Notes: generated from the letters alone by a model not told the origin. A stretch of 14,112 nt of DNA from Muellerivita sp035541195 (GCA_035541195.1 DATKNU010000164.1:1-14112), one strand, 5' to 3'. Positions 1-7,726 are shown, counted from the first letter of the stretch. Numbers and translations: made by a program.

Positions 1-2
1 TC

Positions 3-155
3 ACCGCGAAAGCCACCAACCCCACGGGCCAGGACCACTGGTTCTCCTGGGACGGCACCAACTACTTGAACCAAAAGTGCGCCAGCGGCATCTATATCAT
101 TTATTTCTTGGAACCCCTGGGCGTCAAAGAGGCCAAAATCCTGCTTTTGCGCTGA
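3..155 (+). CDS. C-terminal end of a secreted protein with a FlgD-Ig-like domain (5' end outside the window)
   Basis: Only the last 50 codons are present; the frame is open from base 3 to a TGA at 153-155. The residues end in a WDGTN motif, then CASGIYIIYF, then KEAKILLLR. This is the pattern of the final strands of FlgD-Ig-like domains, which close many large secreted or surface proteins (typically WDG.N..G..v.sG.Y.......k..kilv.r). What the rest of the protein does cannot be seen. The single Cys replaces the usual V/L just before the ASG motif. A strong intrinsic terminator follows 29 bases after the stop, so this gene ends its transcript. Family assignment rests on a short match and is moderate. 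Confidence 0.6.
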   Translation, partial: TAKATNPTGQDHWFSWDGTNYLNQKCASGIYIIYFLEPLGVKEAKILLLR

Positions 156-184
156 TCCGCCCGCTTTCCATCGCCGAGGCCTTG

Positions 185-227
185 AAAAAACCTTCCGTCC
201 CTTCCATCCTGGGGCGGAAGGTTTTTT
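185..227 (+). terminator. Strong intrinsic terminator, symmetric on both strands
   Basis: A perfect 13-bp inverted repeat (AAAAAACCTTCCG at 185-197, CGGAAGGTTTTTT at 215-227) encloses a 17-base loop. The GC part of the stem is CCTTCCG/CGGAAGG, followed directly by six T. Because the stem starts with six A, the opposite strand also ends in six T, so the element could stop transcription both ways. It lies between the stop of the FlgD-like gene and the aldo/keto reductase. Confidence 0.88.
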
Positions 228-248
228 ATTTCCCGCCAGGAGCTTCCC

Positions 249-1238
249 ATGGAAAAAAGAAAATTAGGCCGTCAGGGCCTGGAGGTCTCGGCCTTGGGCT
301 TAGGTTGCATGGGCATGACCTTCGCCTACCACCAACAGGCCGCCGAAGCCGAGTGCTTGCGGGTTTTGGAGGCGGCCTTGGAAAGGGGGATGAACTTCTG
401 GGATACGGCCCAAAGTTACGGCCCCTTCACCAACGAGCAATTGCTGGGAAAAGCTTTAAAGGGCAAACGCGGCCAAGTGGTGCTGGCCACCAAATTCGGC
501 TGGAAGGACGGGAAAGCTTCCCCGGAAAACCTGGACGGATCGGCCCAAAACACCCGGGAATCGGTGGAAGGATGCCTGAGGCGCCTGGGGACGGACTATC
601 TGGATCTTTTATACCTTCACCGCGCCGACCCCAAGCGCCCCATCGAGGAAACCCTCGGGGCCATGGCGGCCCTGGTGAAGGAAGGCAAGGTCAAATACCT
701 GGGTTTGAGTGAGGTAGGACCCAAAACCCTGCGCCGGGCCCATGCCGTGCACCCCTTGTCGGCCCTGCAAAGCGAGTACTCGCTTTTGGAAACCGAGATC
801 GAGGCCGAAATCCTGCCCACCCTGCGGGAATTGGGCATTGGATTGGTGCCCTTTAGCCCCATGGGCCGGGGCTTTTTGACCGGGCAAATCAAGAGCTACG
901 AGGACTTGGGCGAGCGGGACATGCGCCGAAACCTGCCCCGCTTCCAGGGTGAAAACTTCCGGGCCAACCTGCGCTTGGTGGAGGCGGTCGAGGGAATCGC
1001 CGCTCCCCGCCAAAATACCCCGGGCCAAATCGCCTTGGCTTGGCTCCTGCAAAAAGGTCCGGACATCGTCCCCATCCCGGGCACCACCCGGCTCAAGCAC
1101 CTCGAGGAAAACGCGAAAGCCGCGGAAATCAAGCTGACCCCGGATGAATTAAAGGCGCTTGATTCTATTCTTTCCCAAATCAAGATCTCGGGCGGGCGCT
1201 ATAACGCCGTCATGGCCCAAATGGTCAACCGCGACTAG
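249..1238 (+). CDS. Aldo/keto reductase, NADP(H)-dependent oxidoreductase
   Basis: This is a full-length AKR-superfamily TIM-barrel enzyme of 329 residues that reduces aldehydes or ketones in the cytoplasm; the substrate cannot be told from sequence. The start GLEVSALGLGCMGM is typical of the YakC/AKR13-like group. The catalytic tetrad is complete: D52 and Y57 (DTAQSYG), K82 (LATKFGW) and H124 (LYLHR). The cofactor-binding C-terminal part is seen in IPGTTRLKHLEEN and in the late SGGRY motif. The ATG at 249 has AGGAG at 238-242, six bases upstream. The gene stands alone behind a terminator and converges on the minus-strand block. No good promoter was seen in the short gap before it. Nothing ties it to the sugar genes. 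Confidence 0.93.
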   Translation: MEKRKLGRQGLEVSALGLGCMGMTFAYHQQAAEAECLRVLEAALERGMNFWDTAQSYGPFTNEQLLGKALKGKRGQVVLATKFGWKDGKASPENLDGSAQNTRESVEGCLRRLGTDYLDLLYLHRADPKRPIEETLGAMAALVKEGKVKYLGLSEVGPKTLRRAHAVHPLSALQSEYSLLETEIEAEILPTLRELGIGLVPFSPMGRGFLTGQIKSYEDLGERDMRRNLPRFQGENFRANLRLVEAVEGIAAPRQNTPGQIALAWLLQKGPDIVPIPGTTRLKHLEENAKAAEIKLTPDELKALDSILSQIKISGGRYNAVMAQMVNRD

Positions 1239-1356
1239 CCCTCGAGGCCCAAGCTTCCGGTTTAAGGGAATCTGCCGCGGGAATTCTTCAAACCAAGGGC
1301 GGGGCTTTATTCGGGGACCCAGCCGGTTCCTTTGAGGGTTTCACGCGGGCTCATGC

Positions 1357-1376
1357 GCCTTCGAAAGGCTTGTTTC
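1357..1376 (+). terminator. Possible weak terminator of the aldo/keto reductase gene
   Basis: A 5-bp hairpin (GCCTT at 1357-1361, AAGGC at 1365-1369, three-base loop) is followed by TTGTTT. It is 118 bases after the reductase stop and touches the end of the converging peptidase gene. The stem is short and the T tract interrupted, so this is only a candidate. No better terminator was seen in the convergent gap 1239-1374. Confidence 0.22.
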
Positions 1377-2118
1377 AAAGCCCCTTGGAAAAGATCTCGC
1401 TCAAGGGCTTCCATTGGGGTCCCAAGGGTTCTTCATGAAACTTTCCCTGGCGCCAATAGACTTTATACCCCCGGGCCTTGGGCTTACTGGAAAGAACCCG
1501 GCCCCGCTCCCCCACCACCTCCAGGGCCGCGCAATTATCCAAGGCGATGGCCACCCCGGGGTAACCGCGGGTCATGCGCTTGAGCTCAGGCTTCCGGTCC
1601 TTTTCCACGTCATAGTGGGGGCAAGCCATGGCTTTCAGGAATCCCAGTCCCCTCACCCGGATCAGTTTGGCCTTGGGATTTTGGTATTTGCGGGAATCCG
1701 AATTCCCGACCTCAAACCAGCAAATGGCTCCCGCGCTGGTGCCGGCCAGCACGGCTCCGCGCTTCTTGGCCCGGGCCAGGAGCCCCAAGACTCCCAGGCG
1801 TTTCCAACGCCCGATCATCTTGAGCGTATTGCCGCCCCCCACGTAAATGAGGTCGGCTTTCCCGACGCTTTTTCGGATGCTTGAAAAAGCGGGTGGATTT
1901 TTCCACAAGGGCAGGGTTTGAACCCGGCAACTAAGGCGTTTGAAGTGGGCTTCCACGGCCCGGCTATAAGCCCGGTCATCCCCGCTGGCCGTGGGCAGGA
2001 AGAGCACCCGGGGATGGCGTTTGCCGGTCAGTCGGATCATCTCCAAGCTCAAGGGAGTGACTTCGGGCTTGGCCGCGCCAAAACCGATGCTGCCGCCCCC
2101 CACGGCCAGGATCCTCAT
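1375..2118 (-). CDS. Peptidase E-like serine peptidase (family S51)
   Basis: The protein has 247 residues and belongs to the S51 peptidase E/cyanophycinase group, cytoplasmic enzymes of the class I glutamine-amidotransferase-like fold. The nucleophile is S128 in the GTSAGAICWF elbow; the ICWFE...SDS continuation is typical of the YgaJ-type branch. The glycine-rich VGGGNTLK (93-100) and CPHYD with H168 (166-170) are further family motifs. An upstream in-frame start would add 35 residues, but the ATG at 2118 is preferred because the protein then begins with the first beta-strand, MRILAVGGG. That ATG overlaps the TGA of the TPR gene as ATGA (2115-2118), so translation is probably coupled. E. coli PepE cleaves Asp-X dipeptides, but specificity in this branch is uncertain. 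Confidence 0.88.
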   Translation of the reverse strand: MRILAVGGGSIGFGAAKPEVTPLSLEMIRLTGKRHPRVLFLPTASGDDRAYSRAVEAHFKRLSCRVQTLPLWKNPPAFSSIRKSVGKADLIYVGGGNTLKMIGRWKRLGVLGLLARAKKRGAVLAGTSAGAICWFEVGNSDSRKYQNPKAKLIRVRGLGFLKAMACPHYDVEKDRKPELKRMTRGYPGVAIALDNCAALEVVGERGRVLSSKPKARGYKVYWRQGKFHEEPLGPQWKPLSEIFSKGL

Positions 2119-2558
2119 CCTTGGGGTTTGGCGGCTTCCCGCCAACGGCGGTAATAAGGAAGCCCCAAGGCCAGCAAGGAGGTAAAAAGGGCCAGGGTCG
2201 AAAGGCTGTCCGAGAAGGTCCAACCGTCCGCGCTTTGCCAGGGGCCGCCGCGCTTGATGCGCCCCACGAAGTCCCGAAGGTCCGGGTTCTGGGGGTTTAA
2301 TTTCAGGCTCAATTCCATGTCCAAGAGGGCCTCGGTGCGGTTGGCCGACTGGTAATAAGCCTCGCCCATGAATTGATAGGCCTGCCAGTAATTGGGCCTC
2401 TCCTGGAGGGCCGCCTGGAAATATTGGATGGCTTTGGCGTTATCGCCCTGCTTGAAGAGGTTCAAGCCCGCGTTGAAATAATCCTCGGCCATGCCGGCCA
2501 GGCTCAGGGTAGGCAGGCCCAGCAAAAAGAGAAACAAGAAGCCAAAAGTTTTTTTCAT
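2115..2558 (-). CDS. Small exported, membrane-anchored TPR protein
   Basis: The protein has 147 residues. A signal sequence (1-21) has a KK start, a hydrophobic FLFLFLLGL core and an SLA cleavage-like end. Two TPR-like helical hairpins follow (about 24-57 and 58-91), with the usual FKQGDNAKAIQYFQAAL and A.LD...SLKLNP spacing. A linker (about 103-115) leads to a hydrophobic segment (116-135) followed by RRWRE, which fits a C-terminal membrane anchor with a cytoplasmic tail. The TPR part would then face the periplasm and probably binds a protein partner; the partner is unknown. The ATG at 2558 has GAGG six bases upstream. A perfect TATAAT sits at 2595-2600. The gene shares a 4-base overlap with the peptidase gene, suggesting the two act together. 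Confidence 0.75.
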   Translation of the reverse strand: MKKTFGFLFLFLLGLPTLSLAGMAEDYFNAGLNLFKQGDNAKAIQYFQAALQERPNYWQAYQFMGEAYYQSANRTEALLDMELSLKLNPQNPDLRDFVGRIKRGGPWQSADGWTFSDSLSTLALFTSLLALGLPYYRRWREAAKPQG

Positions 2559-2594
2559 GGAAACCTCGGATGGGGAAATGGAAAAGACGGTTTT

Positions 2595-2600
2595 ATTATA
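2595..2600 (-). promoter_or_regulatory. Promoter -10 box candidate for the TPR-peptidase pair
   Basis: On the minus strand the sequence reads TATAAT, a perfect -10 consensus in an otherwise GC-rich gap of 75 bases. It lies 36 bases before the ATG at 2558, giving a predicted leader of about 30 bases. A matching -35 box at 17-base spacing is absent (the position is C-rich); TTGTAT occurs but is 22 bases away. The call therefore rests on the -10 box and its position alone. Confidence 0.4.
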
Positions 2601-2633
2601 AGGACGGGCCGCCGCCGGGGGGATACAAAGTCG

Positions 2634-3113
2634 TCAGCCGAGGATTTTTTCCAGGTCCGCCTCGATAGATTCGGGGCTGTCGGCTGAACTGTAGCGTTTC
2701 ACGGGTGTCCCCTGCCGGTCCACCAGGAATTTGGTGAAGTTCCATTTGATGGCCTCGCTGCCCAAAACCCCGGGCAATTGCCCCTTCAAATAAACGAAAA
2801 CCGGGTGCGCCTTCTCCCCGTTCACGTCCACCTTGGCGAAGAGCGGGAAGGTTACCCCGAAGTTCAGCTCGCAGAATTGCTGGATTTCCTCGGCGCTTCC
2901 CGGCTCCTGCGCCCCGAATTGGTTGCAAGGGAACCCCAAGACCTCAAACCCCCGGTCCTTGTATTTTCGGTACAAGGCTTCCAGGCCCTTGTACTGGGGC
3001 GTGAAGCCGCATTGACTGGCCACATTGACGACCAGCAGGGCCTTCCCCCGGTGGTGCGAAAGGGGCACTTCTTGCCCCCGGATGGAATCGGCCTTCAAAT
3101 CGTAAAAACTCAT
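2634..3113 (-). CDS. Glutathione-peroxidase-family thiol peroxidase, probably thioredoxin-dependent
   Basis: This 159-residue enzyme has the length and motifs of bacterial BsaA/BtuE-type Gpx proteins, which reduce hydrogen peroxide or organic hydroperoxides. The peroxidatic C35 lies in NVASQCGFTPQY; it is encoded by TGC, so this is a cysteine and not a selenocysteine enzyme. Q69 (FGAQEP) and W124-N125 (KWNFTKFL) complete the catalytic site. C81 in FCELNFGVTFP matches the resolving cysteine of yeast Gpx3/Orp1 and plant enzymes, which points to thioredoxin rather than glutathione as reductant. There is no signal peptide. The ATG at 3113 has a strong GGAGGA six bases upstream. It follows the kinase gene by 40 bases in the same direction. 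Confidence 0.93.
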   Translation of the reverse strand: MSFYDLKADSIRGQEVPLSHHRGKALLVVNVASQCGFTPQYKGLEALYRKYKDRGFEVLGFPCNQFGAQEPGSAEEIQQFCELNFGVTFPLFAKVDVNGEKAHPVFVYLKGQLPGVLGSEAIKWNFTKFLVDRQGTPVKRYSSADSPESIEADLEKILG

Positions 3114-3153
3114 GGCGTCTCCTCCAACGAAAGTTTCAACCGTCCTGGCGCCT

Positions 3154-4881
3154 TCAAGGCAGGCCTTCGGCGCGCGGAAGGGACAGGGTGAAGACGCTCC
3201 CCTTGCCCTTCTCGCTCTTCACCCAAATGTCGCCCTTTTGGGCCTTCATGAAATTTTTAGCCACGTAAAGCCCCAGCCCCGCCCCCGCCCGGGAGGCTTC
3301 GGTGCCCAAAACGCGTTTGGGGGAAAAGAGCTGGGCCATGGCGGCGTCGCTCATGCCCGTGCCCGTGTCGGCCACGTCCAACTCCACCCGGTCCCCTTGG
3401 ACGCGGGCCGAAAGCGAGATGCCGCCCCGGTCGGTGAACTTGAGGGCGTTGCTCACCAGGTTCCGGATGGTTTCCACCAGCTTGTCCCGGTCCGCCGTCA
3501 CGAAAAGCCCCCGGGGGACGCCTTCCAGCGACAGCGACAGTTCCTTGCGGTGGATGGTCTTCTCATAATCGCGCAGGGCCATGCGCGCCAGGTCGGCCAC
3601 CTCCAAGGTTTCCAGGTTGACCGCCATGAGGCCCCGCTCGATCTTGGAGAGACTCAAAAGGTCGGAGATGAGGCGGAAATTATCCATGCCGATCTCCCGC
3701 ATATCCATCAGGTAATCCCTCTGGCGGGCGTTTAAGGGGCCCGCCAGCCCTTCCACCAAGTTCTCGATGTAACCGTTGATTTCCGCCACCGGGGTCTTGA
3801 GCTGGTGGGACACGATGGAAATCAGGCTGTATTTCATCTCCTCGATTTGCTTGCGCTCGGTGATGTCGCCGAACACCGACATGGCGTAAAGGATCTCGCC
3901 GTTCGGGTCCCGCAGGGGGGTGCCCCAGACTTGGAGGGGCATCACGGTCCCGTCGGGCCGGTGGACCTCCACGTCCTCAATGGAAGTGCTCTCGCCCTTC
4001 CAAGCCCGCACGATGGCCAATTGATCCTCGGGGTAAAGTTCCCCGGTCCCCTGTTTATAAGCCTGGAGGAATTGGGCCGTGGAACCCGCCGCCGCCCCGC
4101 CCACCGAGCGGCCCAGAAGCTCCTTGCCCTTGCGGTTCAGGTAATAGGGTTTCTTGTCCTTGTCCATGATGAGGATGCCCAAGGGCACGGCCTCCAAGAA
4201 CTGGAAGAGCCGGTGCTCGTTGCGCATGAGCATTTTTTGGAATTCGGCCCGTTTGTCGGTTTCCCGCAGCACCATCCGGAAAGCCAAGGCGCAGATGAGC
4301 AAGGCCGCGCCGCCGCTGGCCACCAAACCCGCCAGCACGATCCGGGTGCTGGATTCCTCGGCCCTTTTGCGGTCCTCCAATAGCCCCCGCTCGGACACCA
4401 CCATCGTTTGGACCGCCTCATCGAGGCGCTGGGTCAACTTGAGGTTCGGCATGCTGTTGGAATCGTCAAAAGCCCACTTAAACCCGCCACGGGCGCAGGC
4501 CTTGAGGCCCTCCTGGATGTTGGCCAAGCGGTCCCAAACCAGGGCCTCCACGCGCACCAGGTTCTCGGTTTGGTTGGAATTATCCGCGACCAGCTTTTTG
4601 ACGCCGTTCAGGCCGTCCAGCGTGACCCGAACCTGGCCCTGGTAGTTCTTGAGGTAAGCCGCGTCCCGGGTCAAGAGGTAGCCTCGGTATTGAACCAGGG
4701 CCTTGCGCAGGTTGATCGTCACCTTCTGGGCCGATTCGATGACCTGCAGAGAATGCTCGACCCAAAGGGTGGCGTCCCTCAATCGGATGATGCTGACGAC
4801 CGAAAGGGCGCCGACCAAAAAAAGCGCCGCCAAGGCGCCCCCAAACCCCAAGGCGATTTTCCGGCGGATGCTGAGTTTCAT
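3154..4881 (-). CDS. Membrane sensor histidine kinase with CHASE3, PAS, HisKA and HATPase domains
   Basis: The protein has 575 residues from the ATG at 4881. In order: TM1 (about 8-32); an extracytoplasmic CHASE3-like four-helix sensor (about 36-175; note RGYLLTRDAAYL and LVADN); TM2 (about 182-204); a PAS domain (about 222-345; FLEAVPLGILIMD to FGDITERK); and a HisKA dimerisation helix with phospho-acceptor H359 in SHQLKTP. The ATPase domain has the N box with N478 (RNLVSNALKF), the G1 box DTGTGM and the G2 box GAGLGLYVAK. There is no receiver domain and no response regulator nearby, so the output partner is unknown. A TTG four codons upstream is in frame, but the ATG has GAAGG five bases before it and the TTG has nothing. 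The gene starts 19 bases after the aminotransferase stop, so it is probably cotranscribed with the sugar genes. Confidence 0.93.
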   Translation of the reverse strand: MKLSIRRKIALGFGGALAALFLVGALSVVSIIRLRDATLWVEHSLQVIESAQKVTINLRKALVQYRGYLLTRDAAYLKNYQGQVRVTLDGLNGVKKLVADNSNQTENLVRVEALVWDRLANIQEGLKACARGGFKWAFDDSNSMPNLKLTQRLDEAVQTMVVSERGLLEDRKRAEESSTRIVLAGLVASGGAALLICALAFRMVLRETDKRAEFQKMLMRNEHRLFQFLEAVPLGILIMDKDKKPYYLNRKGKELLGRSVGGAAAGSTAQFLQAYKQGTGELYPEDQLAIVRAWKGESTSIEDVEVHRPDGTVMPLQVWGTPLRDPNGEILYAMSVFGDITERKQIEEMKYSLISIVSHQLKTPVAEINGYIENLVEGLAGPLNARQRDYLMDMREIGMDNFRLISDLLSLSKIERGLMAVNLETLEVADLARMALRDYEKTIHRKELSLSLEGVPRGLFVTADRDKLVETIRNLVSNALKFTDRGGISLSARVQGDRVELDVADTGTGMSDAAMAQLFSPKRVLGTEASRAGAGLGLYVAKNFMKAQKGDIWVKSEKGKGSVFTLSLPRAEGLP

Positions 4882-4900
4882 GGGAGCCTTCAAAGGGCGG

Positions 4901-6037
4901 TCACTTCAAAAAGTCCAGCACCGCCTCCACGACGGCGGACGCTTCTTTTTCAATTTCCATGTCCACCCAGAGGGGTAGGCGTACCAGGCGGGAACTCAAG
5001 TCCCGGGTATTTTCCAAGGATCCGCCCGCCCGACCGCAACGGCGGCCAAACTCCGAGGAGTCCAAGGGCACATAGTGGAAAACCGCCTGGATGCCCCGGG
5101 CCTTCAAATGGGCGATGAGGGCCGTGCGCCTTTGAAGGTCGGGCAAAAGCAGGTAATAAAGGTGGGCGTTGTGCTGGCAATGATCCGGCACGATGGGCCG
5201 CCGCGCCAACCCCTTCTTTTCCGCGTGGGCGAAGGCCCGATGGTAATAGTCCCATATCTGGAGCCGCTTGGCCGTGATGCGCCGCGCCTCCTGCATCTGG
5301 GCCCAAAGGAAAGCCGCCACGATCTCCCCGGGAAGGTAGGAGGATCCCAGGTCCACCCAGGTGTATTTATCCACTTGTCCCCGGAAAAACTTTTTGCGGT
5401 TGGTGCCTTTTTCCCGGATGATCTCCGACCGGTCCGCGAAGGCCGGGTCATTGACCAAGAGCGCCCCTCCCTCCCCCGAGATGATGTTCTTGGTCTCATG
5501 GAAGCTGAGGGCCCCCAAATGCCCCAAACTTCCCAGGGGCCGGCCCCGGTACTGGGCGCAAATGCCCTGGGCCGCGTCCTCCACCACCAAGAGCCCTCGG
5601 CGGCGGGCCAGTTCCAGGATCGGATCCATCTCGCAAGCCACCCCGGCATAATGGACCGGGACCAAAGCCCGGGTCCGGGGCGTCAAGGCCTCCTCGATCT
5701 TGGCCTCATCCAGGTTCAGGGTATCGGGCCTCACGTCCACGAAAACCGGCACCGCCCCCCGCAGCGCGAAGGCGTTGGCGGTGGAAACGAAAGTATAGGA
5801 AGGCAGGATGACCTCGTCCCCGGGCTTCAGGTCCGCCAAAAGGGCGGCCATCTCCAGGGCCGCCGTGCAGGAATGGGTGAGCAGGGCCTTGGGGCTTTTG
5901 AGGTTTTCCTCCAACCAACCATGGCACTTGGCCGTGAAGGGGCCATCCCCCGCCAGTTGACCGTTCTCGTGGGCCTGGCGGATGAAATCCAGCTCCCGGC
6001 CCGTCAGGTGGGGTTTATTGAATGGAATGGCTTCCAT
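4901..6037 (-). CDS. wecE: dTDP-4-amino-4,6-dideoxygalactose transaminase (WecE/RffA-like)
   Basis: This 378-residue PLP enzyme of the DegT/DnrJ/EryC1 family transaminates dTDP-4-keto-6-deoxyglucose at C4, with glutamate as amino donor, to make dTDP-4-amino-4,6-dideoxy-D-galactose (dTDP-Fuc4N). It resembles E. coli WecE closely along its length: LTHSCTAALEMAALL (53-67), GDEVILPSYTFVSTANAF (73-90), VPVHYAGVACEMD (126-138), IIREKGTNRKKFFRGQVDKY (206-225) and VFHYVPL. The PLP lysine is K183 (SFHETKN) and the ring-nitrogen aspartate is D154 (VVEDAAQG). The ATG at 6037 comes three bases after the stop of the WecD-like gene, with GAGGG 11 bases upstream inside it. The match is strong enough for a specific name, although a sister sugar is possible without biochemical data. 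Confidence 0.92.
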   Translation of the reverse strand: MEAIPFNKPHLTGRELDFIRQAHENGQLAGDGPFTAKCHGWLEENLKSPKALLTHSCTAALEMAALLADLKPGDEVILPSYTFVSTANAFALRGAVPVFVDVRPDTLNLDEAKIEEALTPRTRALVPVHYAGVACEMDPILELARRRGLLVVEDAAQGICAQYRGRPLGSLGHLGALSFHETKNIISGEGGALLVNDPAFADRSEIIREKGTNRKKFFRGQVDKYTWVDLGSSYLPGEIVAAFLWAQMQEARRITAKRLQIWDYYHRAFAHAEKKGLARRPIVPDHCQHNAHLYYLLLPDLQRRTALIAHLKARGIQAVFHYVPLDSSEFGRRCGRAGGSLENTRDLSSRLVRLPLWVDMEIEKEASAVVEAVLDFLK

Positions 6038-6040
6038 GGT

Positions 6041-6760
6041 TCAGGGATCCCTCAACCAAAAATGATAGACGTCTTCCACTTGGTCGACTTGGTAACCGGC
6101 CTTTTCGTAAAGCCGGCAAGCCGGCAGGTTGCCCCCCTGGGTCACCACCCGGGAGGTCGCGCAACCTTTTTCCAAAGCCCAGGCCAACCCCGCCTTCACC
6201 AGATCCCCGCCCACGCCTTGCCGGGGATAAGAAGGGTCCACCGCGATGAGCCCGATAAAGGCCTCGGCCTTTTGGCGGCCCAAAGTCACCATGCCGGCCA
6301 AGGCGCCTTGCCGGCGGGCCACCCAAACGGTCTCGGCCATTTCGCCCGTCAGGGACGCCCGCATCCAGCGCTCGTAAAGGGCGACAAACCGCTCCCGGGG
6401 GAACCGGGGATCCACCCGAAAGCGGGAATGGCCGCCGCTCAAGACCGCCAGCCGCAACAGATCGGCGTCAGGCTCACGCAAGCCGTAAGGTTCCACCCCC
6501 GCGGGGACGTCCCGTCCCGCGCCGGCCAGGTTCCGGCGATAAAGGCGTTTTTCGTCCACCTTCAAACCGCCCAAACCCAAGGCCGCTTCCCGCGAAGGGC
6601 CGTCTTTTGGGTCGCAAGACCAGTAAACCATGGCCACCGACTGGGAAGCCAGCCCTTCCAAGGCTTGCCGCAACCCCAGGGCGTCCAGTCGGGGCGCCAG
6701 CACGCGGCCGACCTTAAACCCGAAAAAGGAGCTGTCCCATTCCAGGATTTGGGTTTCCAC
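6041..6760 (-). CDS. wecD: dTDP-fucosamine N-acetyltransferase (WecD/RffC-like, GNAT family)
   Basis: The protein has 239 residues and should acetylate the 4-amino group of dTDP-Fuc4N using acetyl-CoA, giving dTDP-Fuc4NAc. The N-terminus ILEWDSSFFGF and the central HSRFRVDPRFPRERF match WecD. The C-terminal GNAT domain has the acetyl-CoA motif VDPSYPRQGVGG (174-185) and the late VTQGGN...CRLYEKAGY, with Y218 at the place of the general acid Tyr. I take the GTG at 6760 as start: it opens directly on the conserved WecD beginning, whereas the longer frame would overlap the GT2 gene and add 57 non-homologous residues. It lies eight bases after the GT2 stop. Pairing with the WecE-like gene supports the specific call; a weak ribosome site is the main doubt about the start. 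Confidence 0.83.
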   Translation of the reverse strand: METQILEWDSSFFGFKVGRVLAPRLDALGLRQALEGLASQSVAMVYWSCDPKDGPSREAALGLGGLKVDEKRLYRRNLAGAGRDVPAGVEPYGLREPDADLLRLAVLSGGHSRFRVDPRFPRERFVALYERWMRASLTGEMAETVWVARRQGALAGMVTLGRQKAEAFIGLIAVDPSYPRQGVGGDLVKAGLAWALEKGCATSRVVTQGGNLPACRLYEKAGYQVDQVEDVYHFWLRDP

Positions 6761-6768
6761 CCCGCGGC

Positions 6769-7710
6769 CTAGGCCGGGCGCCGGCGGGAAAGGTTTTGGG
6801 CTTCCCGGATGATGTAAAGGGGCCTTTTTTTGGTCTCGCTGAAGGTCTTGCCCAGGTAAAGGCCCACGACGCCCAGGATCGCGATGATGAGCCCCCCGAT
6901 GAAATAAAGGGAGACCATGAGGCTCCCCCACCCGGCGATGGAAATATTATGGGCCAGGGCCCGGTAAAAAATCACCGCCGCGCCCAGGAAGGAAAGCAGG
7001 GACATCCAGAAACCCGCCTGCACGGCCATGCGCAAAGGTTTGTCCGAGTAAGCGATCATGGCTTCCAGGGCCAACCGAACGAGCTTGGCGTAAGTATAGG
7101 AAGTCTTCCCCGCGAACCGGGGATCATGCCGGACATCGATGGAAGCCGCCGGGAAACCGATCCATTCCATGAGACCGCCGAAAAAGCGCAGGTGTTCCCG
7201 CATGCCGCGAAACTCGTCGGCGACTTGCCGGGAGAAAATGCGGAAATTGCCGACGCTTCCGTCGTAGGGCAATCCGGAAAGCCAGGTAAAAAGCTTGTAG
7301 AATATCCAGGAAGTCGCGCGTTTCAGGGCCGGGTCCCGCCGTTCCACCCTTCGGGCCAGGACCACCTCATGGCCCTCCTGCGCCTTGGCGTAAAGCCTGG
7401 GGATTTCCTCGGGACGGTCCTGCAGGTCGCAATCCATCACCACGACCCAATCCCCGTCCGCGTGGTCCAACCCCGCCGTGATGGCGTAATGCTGGCCGAA
7501 ATTCCGGGTGAGGCGGATGGCCTTGACGCGTTTGTCCTTCGCCGCCAATCCCTTCAGGATGTCCCAGGAACCGTCCCCCCCGCAATCCTCCACCATCACG
7601 ATCTCGTAATTCCGGGTGACCTGGGAGAGGGCTTTCCCCAGCCGACGGTAAAGTTCGGGCAAACATCCCTCGGCCCGGTAAACCGGTATCACCACGGATA
7701 GATGGGCCAC
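6769..7710 (-). CDS. Membrane-anchored GT2 glycosyltransferase of the ArnC/GtrB/DPM1 type
   Basis: The protein has 313 residues. The GT-A catalytic domain (about 1-215) has SVVIPVYRAE at the start, EDCGGDGSWD (41-50), RNFGQHYA (69-76) and the metal-binding DCDLQD (93-98). Two membrane segments follow (about 227-250 and 262-287), then the basic tail KKRPLYIIRE typical of this group. Such enzymes transfer a sugar from its nucleotide to polyprenyl phosphate on the cytoplasmic side. With the WecD/WecE-like genes directly downstream, the likely donor is dTDP-Fuc4NAc or a relative; this is inference. The start is GTG at 7710. An in-frame TGA lies eight codons upstream, so no longer start exists; AAGGA is 13 bases before it, which is distant. 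Interleaved inverted repeats precede the gene. Confidence 0.88.
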   Translation of the reverse strand: MAHLSVVIPVYRAEGCLPELYRRLGKALSQVTRNYEIVMVEDCGGDGSWDILKGLAAKDKRVKAIRLTRNFGQHYAITAGLDHADGDWVVVMDCDLQDRPEEIPRLYAKAQEGHEVVLARRVERRDPALKRATSWIFYKLFTWLSGLPYDGSVGNFRIFSRQVADEFRGMREHLRFFGGLMEWIGFPAASIDVRHDPRFAGKTSYTYAKLVRLALEAMIAYSDKPLRMAVQAGFWMSLLSFLGAAVIFYRALAHNISIAGWGSLMVSLYFIGGLIIAILGVVGLYLGKTFSETKKRPLYIIREAQNLSRRRPA

Positions 7711-7726
7711 GGGTCGTTTACCGTCC

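Noticed and set aside
4882..4893. TTG start for the histidine kinase four codons upstream
   Set aside because: There is no ribosome site before it, whereas the ATG at 4881 has GAAGG at a good distance.
5075..6772. Open frame of 565 codons on the + strand
   Set aside because: It is antisense to the WecE- and WecD-like genes, both clearly real by motif; its composition is shadow-like and it has no domain.
6761..6931. Longer start for the WecD-like gene (57 extra residues)
   Set aside because: The extra part overlaps the GT2 coding region, is low-complexity P/G/H/R sequence and has no match to the family; the GTG at 6760 starts exactly at the conserved N-terminus.
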